Shown here: positions 37,809 through 46,706 of the stretch, one piece after another
Layout of the letters: every line of letters begins with the position of its first letter
Position numbering within the stretch: the first letter of the stretch is position 1
DNA from: Pseudomonas fragi
Lineage (GTDB): Bacteria; Pseudomonadota; Gammaproteobacteria; Pseudomonadales; Pseudomonadaceae
Length of the DNA: 64,000 bases
Direction: 5' to 3'
NCBI RefSeq assembly: GCF_025426255.1
Contig: NZ_CP104861.1
Location: 4,883,001-4,947,000 of the forward strand
The notes under the pieces: generated by a model
Databases searched by the model: none
The model's input: the letters and a program-made list of their open reading frames with translations, nothing else
Told to the model about the DNA's origin: nothing
Program-made: the position numbers and the translations under genes

Positions 37809-38578
37809 GCGTTCTGATCCAGATAATCGTGCAACTCCACAAACTGTTGGGTCAGCTTGTGCCGCGGGTCGAAGTGAATCAAAGGCTGACACGCCTGATG
37901 TGACTCGCGCATACGCACGGAGCTGCTGAGGTACATCGGCAGCACCGGCAGCCCTTCGGCAATCAACTCATCAAGCATTTGCTGCGGCAGGCTGGCCCGG
38001 GCCTGGAACTGGTTGACCACGATGCCTTCGACCATCAGATCTTCGTTGTGGTCTTCTTTTAGCTCTTCGATTTCCGCCAGCAAGCCATACAGTGCCTGAC
38101 GTGAAAAACTGTCGCAATCAAACGGAATCAATACCCGATCACAGGCGATCAGAGCCGATACAGCGTAAAAATTCAGTGCGGGCGGAGTATCGACATAAAT
38201 GCGATCATAGTCTTCGGACAATTCATCAAGCAGTTTTCGCAGCTTGTTGATCTTGTGCTTGGCCTCAAGCTTGGGCTGCAAATCGGCCAATTCGCTCGTG
38301 GCGGTAACAACGTGCAAATTCTCGAAAGGCGTTTCGTAAATATCGACCCGGTTTTTCTTCGAACCTACTCCGGCCGTCAAACTGTGCTTGAAGAAGTCGG
38401 CAATCCCCATCGGGATATCGTCGCCGGTCAGGCCAGTCAGGTATTGAGTGGAGTTGGCTTGGGCGTCCAGATCCACCAGCAATGTCCTGTAACCCTCGCT
38501 GGCACTGACTGCCGCCAGGTTGCACGCGATGCTGGATTTACCCACACCGCCTTTTTGGTTGAACACCACGCGCCGCAT
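37805..38578 (-). CDS. ParA/MinD-family ATPase
   Basis: 257 residues from MRRVVFNQKGGVGKSS, which contains the deviant Walker A loop (K-G-G-V-G-K-S). LLVDLDAQANSTQYL is Walker A', and YDRIYVDTPPALNFY the Walker B equivalent. No DNA-binding N-terminal extension and no adjacent parB, so it is not the chromosome-partition ParA; it matches the orphan ParA-like gene at this place in P. aeruginosa (PA5028, from memory). Partner and cargo unknown. Confidence 0.85.
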   Translation of the reverse strand: MRRVVFNQKGGVGKSSIACNLAAVSASEGYRTLLVDLDAQANSTQYLTGLTGDDIPMGIADFFKHSLTAGVGSKKNRVDIYETPFENLHVVTATSELADLQPKLEAKHKINKLRKLLDELSEDYDRIYVDTPPALNFYAVSALIACDRVLIPFDCDSFSRQALYGLLAEIEELKEDHNEDLMVEGIVVNQFQARASLPQQMLDELIAEGLPVLPMYLSSSVRMRESHQACQPLIHFDPRHKLTQQFVELHDYLDQNA

Positions 38579-38882
38579 TTCAAAACCTCCGTGTACCAAT
38601 GAGTAGCCGAGTGTAGATGGCCTTTGCGCGGCTTCGCTACCTTGCTACGAAATGAACTACAGCCTTTGGGCGTTTATCTGAGAAAACAAATAAACACCTC
38701 TCACACCTAAAGCGCATTGACCCTATTTTTTTCAGATCACAGACGAAACATACTGGAAATGTAAGCAAAATTTGCTACCAGCCAACTGCACCGGGATAAT
38801 GTCGTCATTCTGTATTAGGTGCGGCATGGATCGATGCCCACTTTCGCATCAAGGAAGCCTGCAAGGGCGGGATGAAACTCCA
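38579..38882. promoter_or_regulatory. region upstream of the aryl polyene operon
   Basis: 304 bases between divergent parA-like and the first pigment gene. AT-rich around 38680-38780, consistent with promoters in both directions, but I could not assign a clean -10/-35 pair or an operator. A short plus-strand open frame runs through 38772-38882 into the first gene; its codons look non-coding. Confidence 0.5.
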
Positions 38883-39608
38883 GTGATCAATTTCAATATC
38901 GCCGCGTGGCGTGCCTGGGCTCCGGGCCTCGACAGCGTGGCCGATTGGCAAGCCTGGAGCCAGCAACCCAGCGTACCCGCTGCCAGCGACGCAGCACCCG
39001 ACGTCTCGTTTTTACCCGCGATGCAACGCCGACGGCTCAGCCGCATGGCGCGCATGGCGTTCAGCGTCGGCTGGCCACTGGCACAAGGCCATGAAGGCCT
39101 GCCGCTGGTCTTTGCCTCGCGCCACGGTGAAACCCCCCGCACATTCGACATCCTGAGCGACCTGGCTGCCGACCAGCCCTTGTCTCCGACACAATTCAGC
39201 CTCTCGGTGCATAACGCGGTGATTGGCCTGTGGTCGATCATGCGCGGCGAGACCAGCGAGATGACCGCACTTGCCGCCGCCGGAGATGGCCTGGAACACG
39301 GCCTGATCGAGGCCTGCGCCCTGTTGAATGAAGGCGCGCCCGCTGTACTGCTGATCATCACAGAAGAACAACCGCCACAAGCCTATGCGCGCTGGATCGA
39401 TGATGTACCCTTCCCTTATGCCGTCGGCTTGCTACTGACACCGGGCAAGCAATGGCAGGTTTCGCTCACAAGCGCCGCCACCGCCACCGGCAGCGCAAAA
39501 GCCCCGTGGCCCCATGCCCTGAACCTGTTACGCCACCTGCACGATGGGCAGGCATCATTCCAACACGTCTGGAACAACCGCGTCTGGAACTGGCAACACA
39601 GCCTGTGA
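38883..39608 (+). CDS. apeC: ketosynthase chain-length factor (ApeC-like)
   Basis: A 241-residue KS-fold protein starting at GTG with INFNIAAWRAWAPGL, the usual N-terminus of the PF13723-type chain-length factor of aryl polyene clusters. It has no active-site Cys, and is about half the length of a ketosynthase. In the characterised APE systems it pairs with the ApeO ketosynthase to set polyene length. First gene of a 21-gene plus-strand operon; its TGA overlaps the GTG of the next gene. Confidence 0.85.
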   Translation: MINFNIAAWRAWAPGLDSVADWQAWSQQPSVPAASDAAPDVSFLPAMQRRRLSRMARMAFSVGWPLAQGHEGLPLVFASRHGETPRTFDILSDLAADQPLSPTQFSLSVHNAVIGLWSIMRGETSEMTALAAAGDGLEHGLIEACALLNEGAPAVLLIITEEQPPQAYARWIDDVPFPYAVGLLLTPGKQWQVSLTSAATATGSAKAPWPHALNLLRHLHDGQASFQHVWNNRVWNWQHSL

Positions 39609-40393
39609 GCCGCCGCGATGCTTATATTTGGCGCCTGATCGCCACAGCTATCAGTTTTGCACTGTTCGGCCTGGGGTGCCTGTGCCTGCGCCTGGTGATT
39701 TTCCCGGTGCTCAGTTGCCTGCCAGGAGACGCCGTTCGTCACCGCGAGCGCGTGCGAGCAACCGTAAGCCGATTGTTCTGGCTGTTTATCCGCACGATGG
39801 CCCGCATGGGCGTGCTGACCTATGACGTGCAAGGCGCCGAACGACTGGGGCGCCCGGGTCAGATGATCATCGCCAACCACCCGTCGCTTATCGATGTGGT
39901 TTTTTTGATCGGGCTGGTGAAAAACGCCAATTGCGTGGTCAAACAAAGCCTTTGGCAAAACCCGTTCACCCGAAGCCCCGTGCGTGCCACGCAGTACATC
40001 AGCAATGATGGCAGCGTCGACATGCTCGAGAGCGCCGCGGGAGCGTTACGTGACGGCCAGACCCTGATTATTTTCCCGGAAGGCACACGCACGCTGCCGG
40101 GCCAGCCCCCGGCCTTTCATCGCGGCGCCGCCTCGATAGCGTTGCGGGGTGCGAAGATCCTCACCCCGGTGGTGATCAAGGTCAGCCCCACCACGCTGAC
40201 CAAGGCCGAGCCCTGGTACCGCATACCCAATCGGCGGGTGCACTTCAGTTTTCGGGTCGGGGCCGATATAGATCCAAATACCTTTACTGCGCTTGGCCCA
40301 CCGCCCAAAGCCTCGCGCCTGCTCAATGACTTCGTGCATGACTATTTTATTAAGGAGCTCGCCACAGATGAGCGATCTGAAAAGCGACATTAA
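39605..40393 (+). CDS. lysophospholipid-type acyltransferase
   Basis: 262 residues from the GTG that overlaps the previous stop (GTGA). N-terminal membrane anchor IATAISFALFGLGCLCLRLVIF; catalytic NHPSLID (H-x4-D) and the FPEGTRT acceptor/phosphate motif of PlsC-type enzymes. In APE clusters such an enzyme (ApeD-like) is thought to help attach the polyene acid to a membrane lipid. The last 26 bases overlap the ACP start. Confidence 0.85.
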   Translation: MSRRDAYIWRLIATAISFALFGLGCLCLRLVIFPVLSCLPGDAVRHRERVRATVSRLFWLFIRTMARMGVLTYDVQGAERLGRPGQMIIANHPSLIDVVFLIGLVKNANCVVKQSLWQNPFTRSPVRATQYISNDGSVDMLESAAGALRDGQTLIIFPEGTRTLPGQPPAFHRGAASIALRGAKILTPVVIKVSPTTLTKAEPWYRIPNRRVHFSFRVGADIDPNTFTALGPPPKASRLLNDFVHDYFIKELATDERSEKRH

Positions 40394-40628
40394 ACAGCTG
40401 ATCATCGATGCCCTGGGCCTCGAAGACATCAGCATCAGCGACATCGGCGACGAACAGACCCTGTTTGGCGAAGGTCTGGGGCTGGATTCAGTCGACGCAC
40501 TGGAGTTGGGCCTGGCGATTCAAAAAACCTACGGCATCAAAATAGACGCCGACGCCAAAGACACTCGCAATCACTTTTCCAACGTGGCCAGCCTTGCGGC
40601 TTTTGTCACCGCCAAACAGGCAGCCTGA
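40368..40628 (+). CDS. apeE: acyl carrier protein 1 of pigment cluster
   Basis: 86 residues, MSDLKSDIKQLIIDALGLED. The phosphopantetheine site is GLGLDSVDALEL with Ser41. AAGGAG lies 12 bases before the ATG, inside the preceding gene. One of two dissimilar ACPs in tandem, as in APE clusters, where one carries the growing chain. Confidence 0.88.
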   Translation: MSDLKSDIKQLIIDALGLEDISISDIGDEQTLFGEGLGLDSVDALELGLAIQKTYGIKIDADAKDTRNHFSNVASLAAFVTAKQAA

Positions 40629-40637
40629 GACCGAACC

Positions 40638-40892
40638 ATGCAAACCCGTGACGACATTTTCAATACCCTGCGCGACGCTCTGGTTGAACTCTTTGAACTT
40701 GAACCCGAGCGCGTCACCCTGGACGCCAACCTGTATCAGGACCTGGAAATCGACAGCATCGATGCCGTAGACCTGATCGATCACATCAAGCGCAAAACCG
40801 GCAAGCGAATTGCCGCTGAAGAATTCAAATCGGTGCGAACCGTAAATGACGTGGTCGAGGCGGTTTACCGTCTGGTTCACGCAGACGCATGA
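40638..40892 (+). CDS. apeF: acyl carrier protein 2 of pigment cluster
   Basis: 84 residues with EIDSIDAVDLIDHIK; Ser40 is the phosphopantetheine site. FELEPERVTLDANLYQDLEIDSID is acidic as in fatty-acid ACPs. Nine bases after ACP 1; its TGA overlaps the next ATG (ATGA). In known APE systems ACPs are loaded with the aryl starter and malonyl units. Confidence 0.88.
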   Translation: MQTRDDIFNTLRDALVELFELEPERVTLDANLYQDLEIDSIDAVDLIDHIKRKTGKRIAAEEFKSVRTVNDVVEAVYRLVHADA

Positions 40893-41434
40893 GTCGACTG
40901 ATTGGCCTTGGCCTGCTGCTGGCTGGCCTGCTGTACCCCTTCGCGGTGCATTTCGGCATGGCCCATTTCGCCCCGTGGCAGTTCGCGCTACTGCTGGGCA
41001 GCCTGTGGTTGGCCCGCGCCCTGACCGGCGAGCGGCGCCCCGGCGGTGTGTGGATGGCGGCGGTCGCACTGGTGTTTTGCGCCTTGCTGGCGCTGTTCAA
41101 CAGCCCCGCATTATTACGCTGGTACCCGGTACTGATCAGTACACTCATGCTCAGCCTGTTCGGCCTGAGCCTGAAGTTCGGGCCGCCGATGATCGAACGC
41201 CTGGCGCGTTTGCGCGAGCCGGTGCTACCCGACATTGCCATTCATTACACGCGACAGGTAACCAAGGTCTGGTGCCTGTTTTTTATGTTCAACGGGTTAG
41301 TCGCAGCCGGTCTGACGCTGTGGGCGCCGTTGAGCTGGTGGACGTTGTACAACGGTCTGATCGCCTACGGGCTGATGGGACTGCTGTTTGCCATTGAATG
41401 GCTGATACGACAAAAGGTAAGAGGCCGGGCATGA
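40889..41434 (+). CDS. integral membrane protein, COG4648-like (ApeG-like)
   Basis: 181 residues with about five hydrophobic segments (MSRLIGLGLLLAGLLYPFAV, WMAAVALVFCALLALF, YPVLISTLMLSLFGLSL and two near the C-terminus) and the conserved IHYTRQVTKVWCLFF. This family always accompanies APE-type ACPs and ligases, but no biochemical role is known to me. Overlaps both neighbours by four bases. Confidence 0.75.
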   Translation: MSRLIGLGLLLAGLLYPFAVHFGMAHFAPWQFALLLGSLWLARALTGERRPGGVWMAAVALVFCALLALFNSPALLRWYPVLISTLMLSLFGLSLKFGPPMIERLARLREPVLPDIAIHYTRQVTKVWCLFFMFNGLVAAGLTLWAPLSWWTLYNGLIAYGLMGLLFAIEWLIRQKVRGRA

Positions 41435-43101
41435 ATTGGATAAATCTTGAGCAGCTATTGCTCAAGGGGCACGCAGAGCGCCGAGTCACGGTTAACCCCA
41501 CGCTGAGCCACGCTACCCTCAGCGAACAGGCCCTGCGCCTGGCGGGCGGCCTTCAACAGCGCGGCGTGCAACACATTGCCGTACACCTTGAAGACGCTGG
41601 CGAACTGGCCGTGGCTTTACTCGGTGCCTGGCGGGCCGGGGTCAGCGTGCTGCTACCCGCCGACCTGCAAGCGCAAACCCGTCAGCGCTGGGATGACCGG
41701 GTTGACCTGTGGATAACCCAAAGCGACGAGTTGCAAGCCTTGTACGGCGACGCGCTGCCTGGCGGCGAACTGGACCTGGACCTGTGCCAGCTCAGTCTGT
41801 GCACTTCGGGCTCCAGCGGCGAACCCAAGCGCATCGACAAAAGCCTGCGCCAGATGGCCAACGAAGTTCTGGCGCTGGAACAGCTGTGGGGCGCTGATCT
41901 GGGCGAGGCGTGCATCATCGCCAGCGTCGCGGCGCAGCACATTTATGGGTTGTTGTTCCGCGTGTTGTGGCCCCTGTGTGCGGGCCGCACCTTTGTGCGC
42001 AAGCAACTGGCGTTCCCCGAAGACATGCAGCGCGTCAGCCGCGAGCACCGTTCATTCGCTTGGGTCGCCAGCCCCGCCTTGCTAAAACGTATGGCCGACA
42101 ACCTCGACTGGCCCGCTTTAAGCCCAGTACGCCGGGTGTTTTCGTCCGGTGGGGCCTTGCCTGCCGAAGCGGCGCAAACGTTGTTCGAACGTCTGGGCCA
42201 GTGGCCGACCGAAATCCTTGGCAGCTCGGAAACCGGCGGTATCGCGTGGCGTCAGGGCCAAAACCTGTGGCAACCCTTTGACGATGTACACCTGAGCCAG
42301 AGCGCAGACGGCGCTCTAGTCATCGCCTCGGCATACTTGCCCACGGGCCATATCGAACATACAGCTGACGCCGCTCGCATCGAGGCCGACGGTCGTTTCG
42401 AGTTGCTCGGGCGCCTGGACCGCATCGTCAAGCTGGAAGAAAAACGCATCTCCTTGCCAATGCTGGAGCACGCGCTGGTCAACCACGACTGGGTAGCCGA
42501 AGCCCGGTTGGGCGTAGTCAATGAAAACCGCGCCTCGCTGGGCGCCTTGCTGGTGCTCAGTGACAGCGGCCTGTTTGCGCTGCGTGAACACGGCAGACGC
42601 GCCCTGACCCAAATCCTGCGCCAGCACTTGAGCCAGCACTGCGAAGCGCTGGCATTGCCGCGCCGCTGGCGTTTGCTGCGCCAGTTGCCGCTCAACAGCC
42701 AGGGCAAGCTGCCACAGACCCAAGTCGATGCGTTACTGCTGGCACCCCGGCCGAAAACGCCCGAAGTGCTGAGCCAAATCGAAAATGACGGCCAATGGAT
42801 ACTTAGCCTGTCGATCCCGCCGGACCTGGCGTACTTTAGCGGCCACTTCCCCAAAACCCCGGTGCTGCCGGGCGTGGTGCAAGTGGAGTGGGCAATGGCA
42901 CTGAGTCAGCAACTGCTCGACCTGCCGCCGCGTTTTGCCGGGATGGAAGTGCTCAAGTTCCAGCAACTGGTGCGCCCCGGCGACGTTCTTGAGCTGACCC
43001 TGCGCTTTGACCATGAACGCAGCAAACTGCACTTCGCGTACCGCAACGCCACGGCGCCCTGCTCCAGTGGTCGCATCGTGCTGGAGGCCGCTCATGCATA
43101 A
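41431..43101 (+). CDS. fused AMP-dependent acyl ligase and hotdog dehydratase
   Basis: 556 residues. Residues 1-445 form an adenylate-forming ligase: CTSGSSGEPKRIDKS is the ATP loop and LGRLDRIVKLEEKRISL the C-terminal hinge with its lysine. Residues about 450-556 are a FabA/FabZ-like hotdog domain with FSGHFPKTPVLPGVVQVEWAM (His472). The ligase would activate the aryl acid onto an ACP; the hotdog would dehydrate 3-hydroxyacyl-ACP. In E. coli/Xenorhabdus APE clusters these are, as I recall, two genes (apeH and apeI); here they are one frame. Overlaps neighbours at both ends. Confidence 0.88.
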   Translation: MNWINLEQLLLKGHAERRVTVNPTLSHATLSEQALRLAGGLQQRGVQHIAVHLEDAGELAVALLGAWRAGVSVLLPADLQAQTRQRWDDRVDLWITQSDELQALYGDALPGGELDLDLCQLSLCTSGSSGEPKRIDKSLRQMANEVLALEQLWGADLGEACIIASVAAQHIYGLLFRVLWPLCAGRTFVRKQLAFPEDMQRVSREHRSFAWVASPALLKRMADNLDWPALSPVRRVFSSGGALPAEAAQTLFERLGQWPTEILGSSETGGIAWRQGQNLWQPFDDVHLSQSADGALVIASAYLPTGHIEHTADAARIEADGRFELLGRLDRIVKLEEKRISLPMLEHALVNHDWVAEARLGVVNENRASLGALLVLSDSGLFALREHGRRALTQILRQHLSQHCEALALPRRWRLLRQLPLNSQGKLPQTQVDALLLAPRPKTPEVLSQIENDGQWILSLSIPPDLAYFSGHFPKTPVLPGVVQVEWAMALSQQLLDLPPRFAGMEVLKFQQLVRPGDVLELTLRFDHERSKLHFAYRNATAPCSSGRIVLEAAHA

Positions 43102-43828
43102 CCCCTGCGCCGTGATCCCCGTCTACAACCACGAAACCGCCGTGCCTGCCGTGGTCGACGCCCTGCTCGCCGCTGGTTTGCCTTGTGTGCTGGTCGACGA
43201 CGCCAGCAGCCCCGCATGCAGCGCGGTGCTCGAACAACTTGCCCAGGGCGATAACATTTTCCTCATCCGCCTCGCCGTCAATCAAGGCAAGGGCGGCGCG
43301 GTCATGGCCGGTCTGCGTGAAGCCTCACAACTGGGCTTCACCCACGCCCTGCAAGTGGACGCCGATGGCCAGCACGACCTGCGTGATGTCGCGACGTTCA
43401 TGCAAGTCTCACAACTAAACCCAGAAGCCCTGATCTGCGGTTACCCACAGTACGACGCCAGCGTGCCCAAGGGCCGTTTGTATGCGCGCTACCTGACCCA
43501 CGTTTGGGTCTGGATCAACAGCCTGTCACTGCAAATTCCCGATTCGATGTGCGGCTTCCGGGTCTACCCGCTGAGGCCGACACTGGCGTTGATCAACTCG
43601 GTCAAGCTGGGCAAACGTATGGACTTCGACCCCGAAATCCTGGTGCGTTTAGCCTGGCGCAACCAGCCCATGCGCTGGCTGCCAACCAAGGTTCATTACC
43701 CACAGGACGGCCTCTCGCACTTTCGTCTGTTCCACGACAACGCGCTGATTTCCGGTATGCACACCAAGCTGTTTTTCGGCATGTTGCTGCGCTTGCCGAG
43801 CATCCTGTGGAGGCGCTGGCGAACATGA
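43094..43828 (+). CDS. family 2 glycosyltransferase
   Basis: 244 residues, MHNPCAVIPVYNHE. GT2 motifs: VIPVYNHE, LVDDASS, ALQVDADGQHD (the D-x-D metal site) and a C-terminal amphipathic region. Predicted to transfer a sugar to the polyene lipid head group at the inner membrane. In several APE clusters this domain is fused to the following acyltransferase; here the two are separate genes joined by ATGA. Confidence 0.85.
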   Translation: MHNPCAVIPVYNHETAVPAVVDALLAAGLPCVLVDDASSPACSAVLEQLAQGDNIFLIRLAVNQGKGGAVMAGLREASQLGFTHALQVDADGQHDLRDVATFMQVSQLNPEALICGYPQYDASVPKGRLYARYLTHVWVWINSLSLQIPDSMCGFRVYPLRPTLALINSVKLGKRMDFDPEILVRLAWRNQPMRWLPTKVHYPQDGLSHFRLFHDNALISGMHTKLFFGMLLRLPSILWRRWRT

Positions 43829-44763
43829 GCGAGCCTCCACAGCATTGGGCTGACCATAAGGAGCGCGGCAGTTTCCGGCTGATGAAGCTCACCGCCTTCG
43901 GCGTCAAACTGCTGGGCCGACGCCTGCTCAGCCCGGTGCTTTACGCCATCGTGTTGTACTTCTTTTTGTTCGGTGGCCGCGCCCGGCGCAGCATCTGGCA
44001 ATACCAGCAACGGCTGGCCGACTGGAGCGGGCAAAGCCAATTGCGCCCCTCCCGCTGGCGCGTGTTCGGACAGTTCATGGCCTTTGCCGATGCCCTGCTC
44101 GACAAGCTCGATGTGTGGAACGGCCGCCTCAAGATCGAAGACATTGAAATCGTCGACCCCGCCCTGCTGCGCAATCAGTTGCGCGGGGAACGCGGGCAGA
44201 TGCTGGTGGGCGCACACCTGGGTAACCTCGAAGTGTGCCGGGCGCTGGCAGAGCTGGGCGAACAGGTGACCATGAACGTGCTGGTTCACACCAAGCACGC
44301 CGAACAATTCAATCGCCTGCTGGGTGAAGCCGGGGCCAGCCATTTGCGGCTGATTCAGGTCAGCGAACTCAACCCGGCCGTGATGCTGCAACTCAATCAG
44401 CGCCTTGAAAACGGCGAATGGCTGGCGATAGCCGGTGACCGTGTGCCGCTGCATGGCGGGCGCAATGTGCTGGTGGATTTCCTCGGTCACCCCGCGCCAT
44501 TCCCGCAAGGGCCGTGGTTGCTGGCCGGGCTGCTCAAGTGCCCGGTCAACCTGATGTTTTGCCTCAAGCATGAAGGGCACTACCGAGTCACCCTCGAACC
44601 CTTCTGCGAAGCCGTACTCTGGCGGCGCAGCGACCGCGAGCAGGTGATAGCCCATTGGGCCACCCGCTACGCCGAACGACTGGGGCATTACTGCCTCCAG
44701 GCACCGCAACAATGGTTTAACTTTTACCCTTTCTGGAAGACCGATGACGACGCATCTGCATGA
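43825..44763 (+). CDS. LpxL/HtrB-like acyltransferase
   Basis: 312 residues. Membrane anchor LLSPVLYAIVLYFFLFGG; the lipid A acyltransferase motif GAHLGNLEVCRAL (H-x4-E) and later AGDRVPLHGG. Likely acylates the glycolipid carrying the polyene. The ATG overlaps the glycosyltransferase stop by four bases, and its 3' end overlaps the ammonia-lyase gene by 20 bases. Confidence 0.83.
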   Translation: MSEPPQHWADHKERGSFRLMKLTAFGVKLLGRRLLSPVLYAIVLYFFLFGGRARRSIWQYQQRLADWSGQSQLRPSRWRVFGQFMAFADALLDKLDVWNGRLKIEDIEIVDPALLRNQLRGERGQMLVGAHLGNLEVCRALAELGEQVTMNVLVHTKHAEQFNRLLGEAGASHLRLIQVSELNPAVMLQLNQRLENGEWLAIAGDRVPLHGGRNVLVDFLGHPAPFPQGPWLLAGLLKCPVNLMFCLKHEGHYRVTLEPFCEAVLWRRSDREQVIAHWATRYAERLGHYCLQAPQQWFNFYPFWKTDDDASA

Positions 44764-46288
44764 GCCAGTAACCTTCGGCCAAACCCCATTGCGCATTGAA
44801 GACGTGCTGACTTTGGCCAATCGTCAAGCGCCGACCCGACTGCAAGACGACGCCGAGTACCGCGAACGTATCGCCAAGGGCGCCCGTTTTCTCGACTCGC
44901 TGCTGGACAAGGAAGGCGTGATCTACGGCGTGACCACCGGCTACGGCGACTCGTGCGTGGTCGCGGTGCCGCTGGAGCACGTCGAAGCCCTGCCGCGCCA
45001 CCTCTACACCTTTCACGGTTGCGGGCTGGGCAAACTGCTGGATGCCCAGGCCACCCGGGCTGTACTCGCTGCCCGCTTGCAGTCGCTGTGCCACGGCGTG
45101 TCCGGGGTGCGCATCGAGCTGCTGGAGCGTCTGCAAGCTTTTATCGCCCACGACATCCTGCCGCTGATCCCCGAAGAAGGCTCGGTCGGCGCCAGCGGCG
45201 ACCTGACGCCGCTGTCCTATGTAGCAGCGACCCTGTCCGGTGAGCGCGAAGTACTGTTCAAGGGCGAGCGCCGTTTTTCGCTCGACGTACACCGCGAACT
45301 GGGCTGGACCCCGCTGGTATTGCGGCCCAAGGAAGCGCTGGCGCTTATGAACGGCACCGCCGTGATGACCGGCCTCGCGTGCCTGGCCTATGCCCGCGCC
45401 GACTACCTGCTCAAACTTGCCACCCGCATCACCGCCCTCAATGTGGTGGCACTGCAAGGCAACCCCGAGCACTTCGACGAACGCCTGTTCGCCGCCAAAC
45501 CGCATCCGGGGCAAATGCAGGTAGCCGCGTGGATTCGCCAGGACCTGGCCATCGACGCCCCGACCGCGCCCTTGCATCGCCTGCAAGATCGCTACTCGCT
45601 GCGCTGCGCGCCTCATGTGCTCGGCGTGCTGGCTGACAGCCTGAACTGGCTGCGTTCGTTTATCGAGATTGAACTCAACAGCGCCAACGACAATCCGATC
45701 ATCGACGCCGAAGAAGAACGCGTGCTCCACGGCGGGCACTTCTACGGCGGGCATATCGCCTTTGCCATGGACAGCCTCAAGACCTTGGTAGCCAACGTCG
45801 CCGACCTGCTCGACCGCCAGCTCGCGCTACTGGTGGACGTGCGTTACAACCACGGCTTGCCGAGCAACCTGTCGGGCGCTACCGCTGAGCGGGCGATGCT
45901 CAATCACGGTTTTAAAGCGGTGCAGATCGGCACCAGCGCCTGGACCGCCGAGGCGTTGAAAAACACCATGCCGGCCAGCGTGTTTTCGCGCTCCACCGAG
46001 TGCCACAACCAGGACAAAGTGAGCATGGGCACCATCGCTGCCCGCGATGCAATCCGCGTGCTGGAACTGACCGAACAGGTCGCCGCTGCCACCTTGCTGG
46101 CGGCCAACCAGGGTGTGTGGTTGCGCAGCCGCGCCGAAGACGCCCGCCCGTTGCCGCCCGCACTGGCGCAGATGCACGCCGAACTGGCCAAGGACTTTGC
46201 GCCAGTGATCGAAGACCGTGCCCTGGAAGCCGAGTTGCGGTTGTGCCTGAGCCGGATCGCCCAACAACACTGGAGGCTGCATGCGTAG
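44744..46288 (+). CDS. aromatic amino acid/histidine ammonia-lyase family enzyme
   Basis: 514 residues. The MIO cofactor triad A150-S151-G152 lies in EEGSVGASGDLTPLS, and the catalytic Tyr61 in IYGVTTGYG. The selectivity pair preceding GCGLG is F90-H91, unlike F-L (PAL), H-L (TAL) or S-H (HAL) in my by-eye alignment. Within a pigment operon it most likely deaminates tyrosine or phenylalanine to a cinnamate-type acid for the aryl starter, rather than degrading histidine; no hut genes are near. Overlaps both neighbours. Confidence 0.85.
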   Translation: MTTHLHEPVTFGQTPLRIEDVLTLANRQAPTRLQDDAEYRERIAKGARFLDSLLDKEGVIYGVTTGYGDSCVVAVPLEHVEALPRHLYTFHGCGLGKLLDAQATRAVLAARLQSLCHGVSGVRIELLERLQAFIAHDILPLIPEEGSVGASGDLTPLSYVAATLSGEREVLFKGERRFSLDVHRELGWTPLVLRPKEALALMNGTAVMTGLACLAYARADYLLKLATRITALNVVALQGNPEHFDERLFAAKPHPGQMQVAAWIRQDLAIDAPTAPLHRLQDRYSLRCAPHVLGVLADSLNWLRSFIEIELNSANDNPIIDAEEERVLHGGHFYGGHIAFAMDSLKTLVANVADLLDRQLALLVDVRYNHGLPSNLSGATAERAMLNHGFKAVQIGTSAWTAEALKNTMPASVFSRSTECHNQDKVSMGTIAARDAIRVLELTEQVAAATLLAANQGVWLRSRAEDARPLPPALAQMHAELAKDFAPVIEDRALEAELRLCLSRIAQQHWRLHA

Positions 46289-46706
46289 CAAAGGCGTTTT
46301 GCACGTTGATACCGAAGTAGTGGTGCCGTTTTTCGACATCGACACCATGCACGTGGTGTGGCACGGCCATTACGTCAAATACCTCGAAGTAGCGCGTTGC
46401 GCGCTGCTCGACCATATCGGCCACAACTACACGCAGATGCTCGATGCGGGCTACGCGTGGCCGGTAATCGACATGCAACTGCGTTATGTACGCGGTGCGA
46501 CGTTTGGCCAGCGTATCAACGTGCGCGCCAGCCTGGTGGAGTGGGAGAACCGCCTGAAAATCAACTATCTGATTACTGATCTGATCACGGGCGAACGGCT
46601 GACCCGGGCCGTGACGGTGCAGGTGGCGGTTGAGATCGCCAGCAAGGAAATGCAGTTGGCGTCGCCAAGGTGCTTTACCGAAGCTGTGGCCAGGGTGCTG
46701 GCATGA
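46281..46706 (+). CDS. 4-hydroxybenzoyl-CoA-type thioesterase (ApeK-like)
   Basis: 141 residues, single hotdog domain. VPFFDIDTMHVVWHGHYVKYLEVAR is the 4HBT signature with the catalytic Asp. It could release the finished polyene from the ACP or edit the starter thioester. Overlaps the ammonia-lyase gene by 8 bases and the LolA-like gene by 4 (ATGA). Confidence 0.85.
   Translation: MRSKGVLHVDTEVVVPFFDIDTMHVVWHGHYVKYLEVARCALLDHIGHNYTQMLDAGYAWPVIDMQLRYVRGATFGQRINVRASLVEWENRLKINYLITDLITGERLTRAVTVQVAVEIASKEMQLASPRCFTEAVARVLA

Noticed and set aside
37805..38578. ParA-like gene as part of a plasmid or integrated element partition system
   Set aside because: No parB, no parS-like repeats and no replication gene nearby; it fits the conserved orphan chromosomal ATPase.
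38772..38882. In-frame upstream extension of the chain-length factor gene
   Set aside because: Codons are unlike the rest of the gene and family members begin at INFNIAAW; the GTG at 38883 is preferred.
44744..46288. Ammonia-lyase as HutH of histidine degradation
   Set aside because: No hutU, hutI or hutC nearby, overlapping genes all belong to pigment synthesis, and the selectivity residues differ from HAL.
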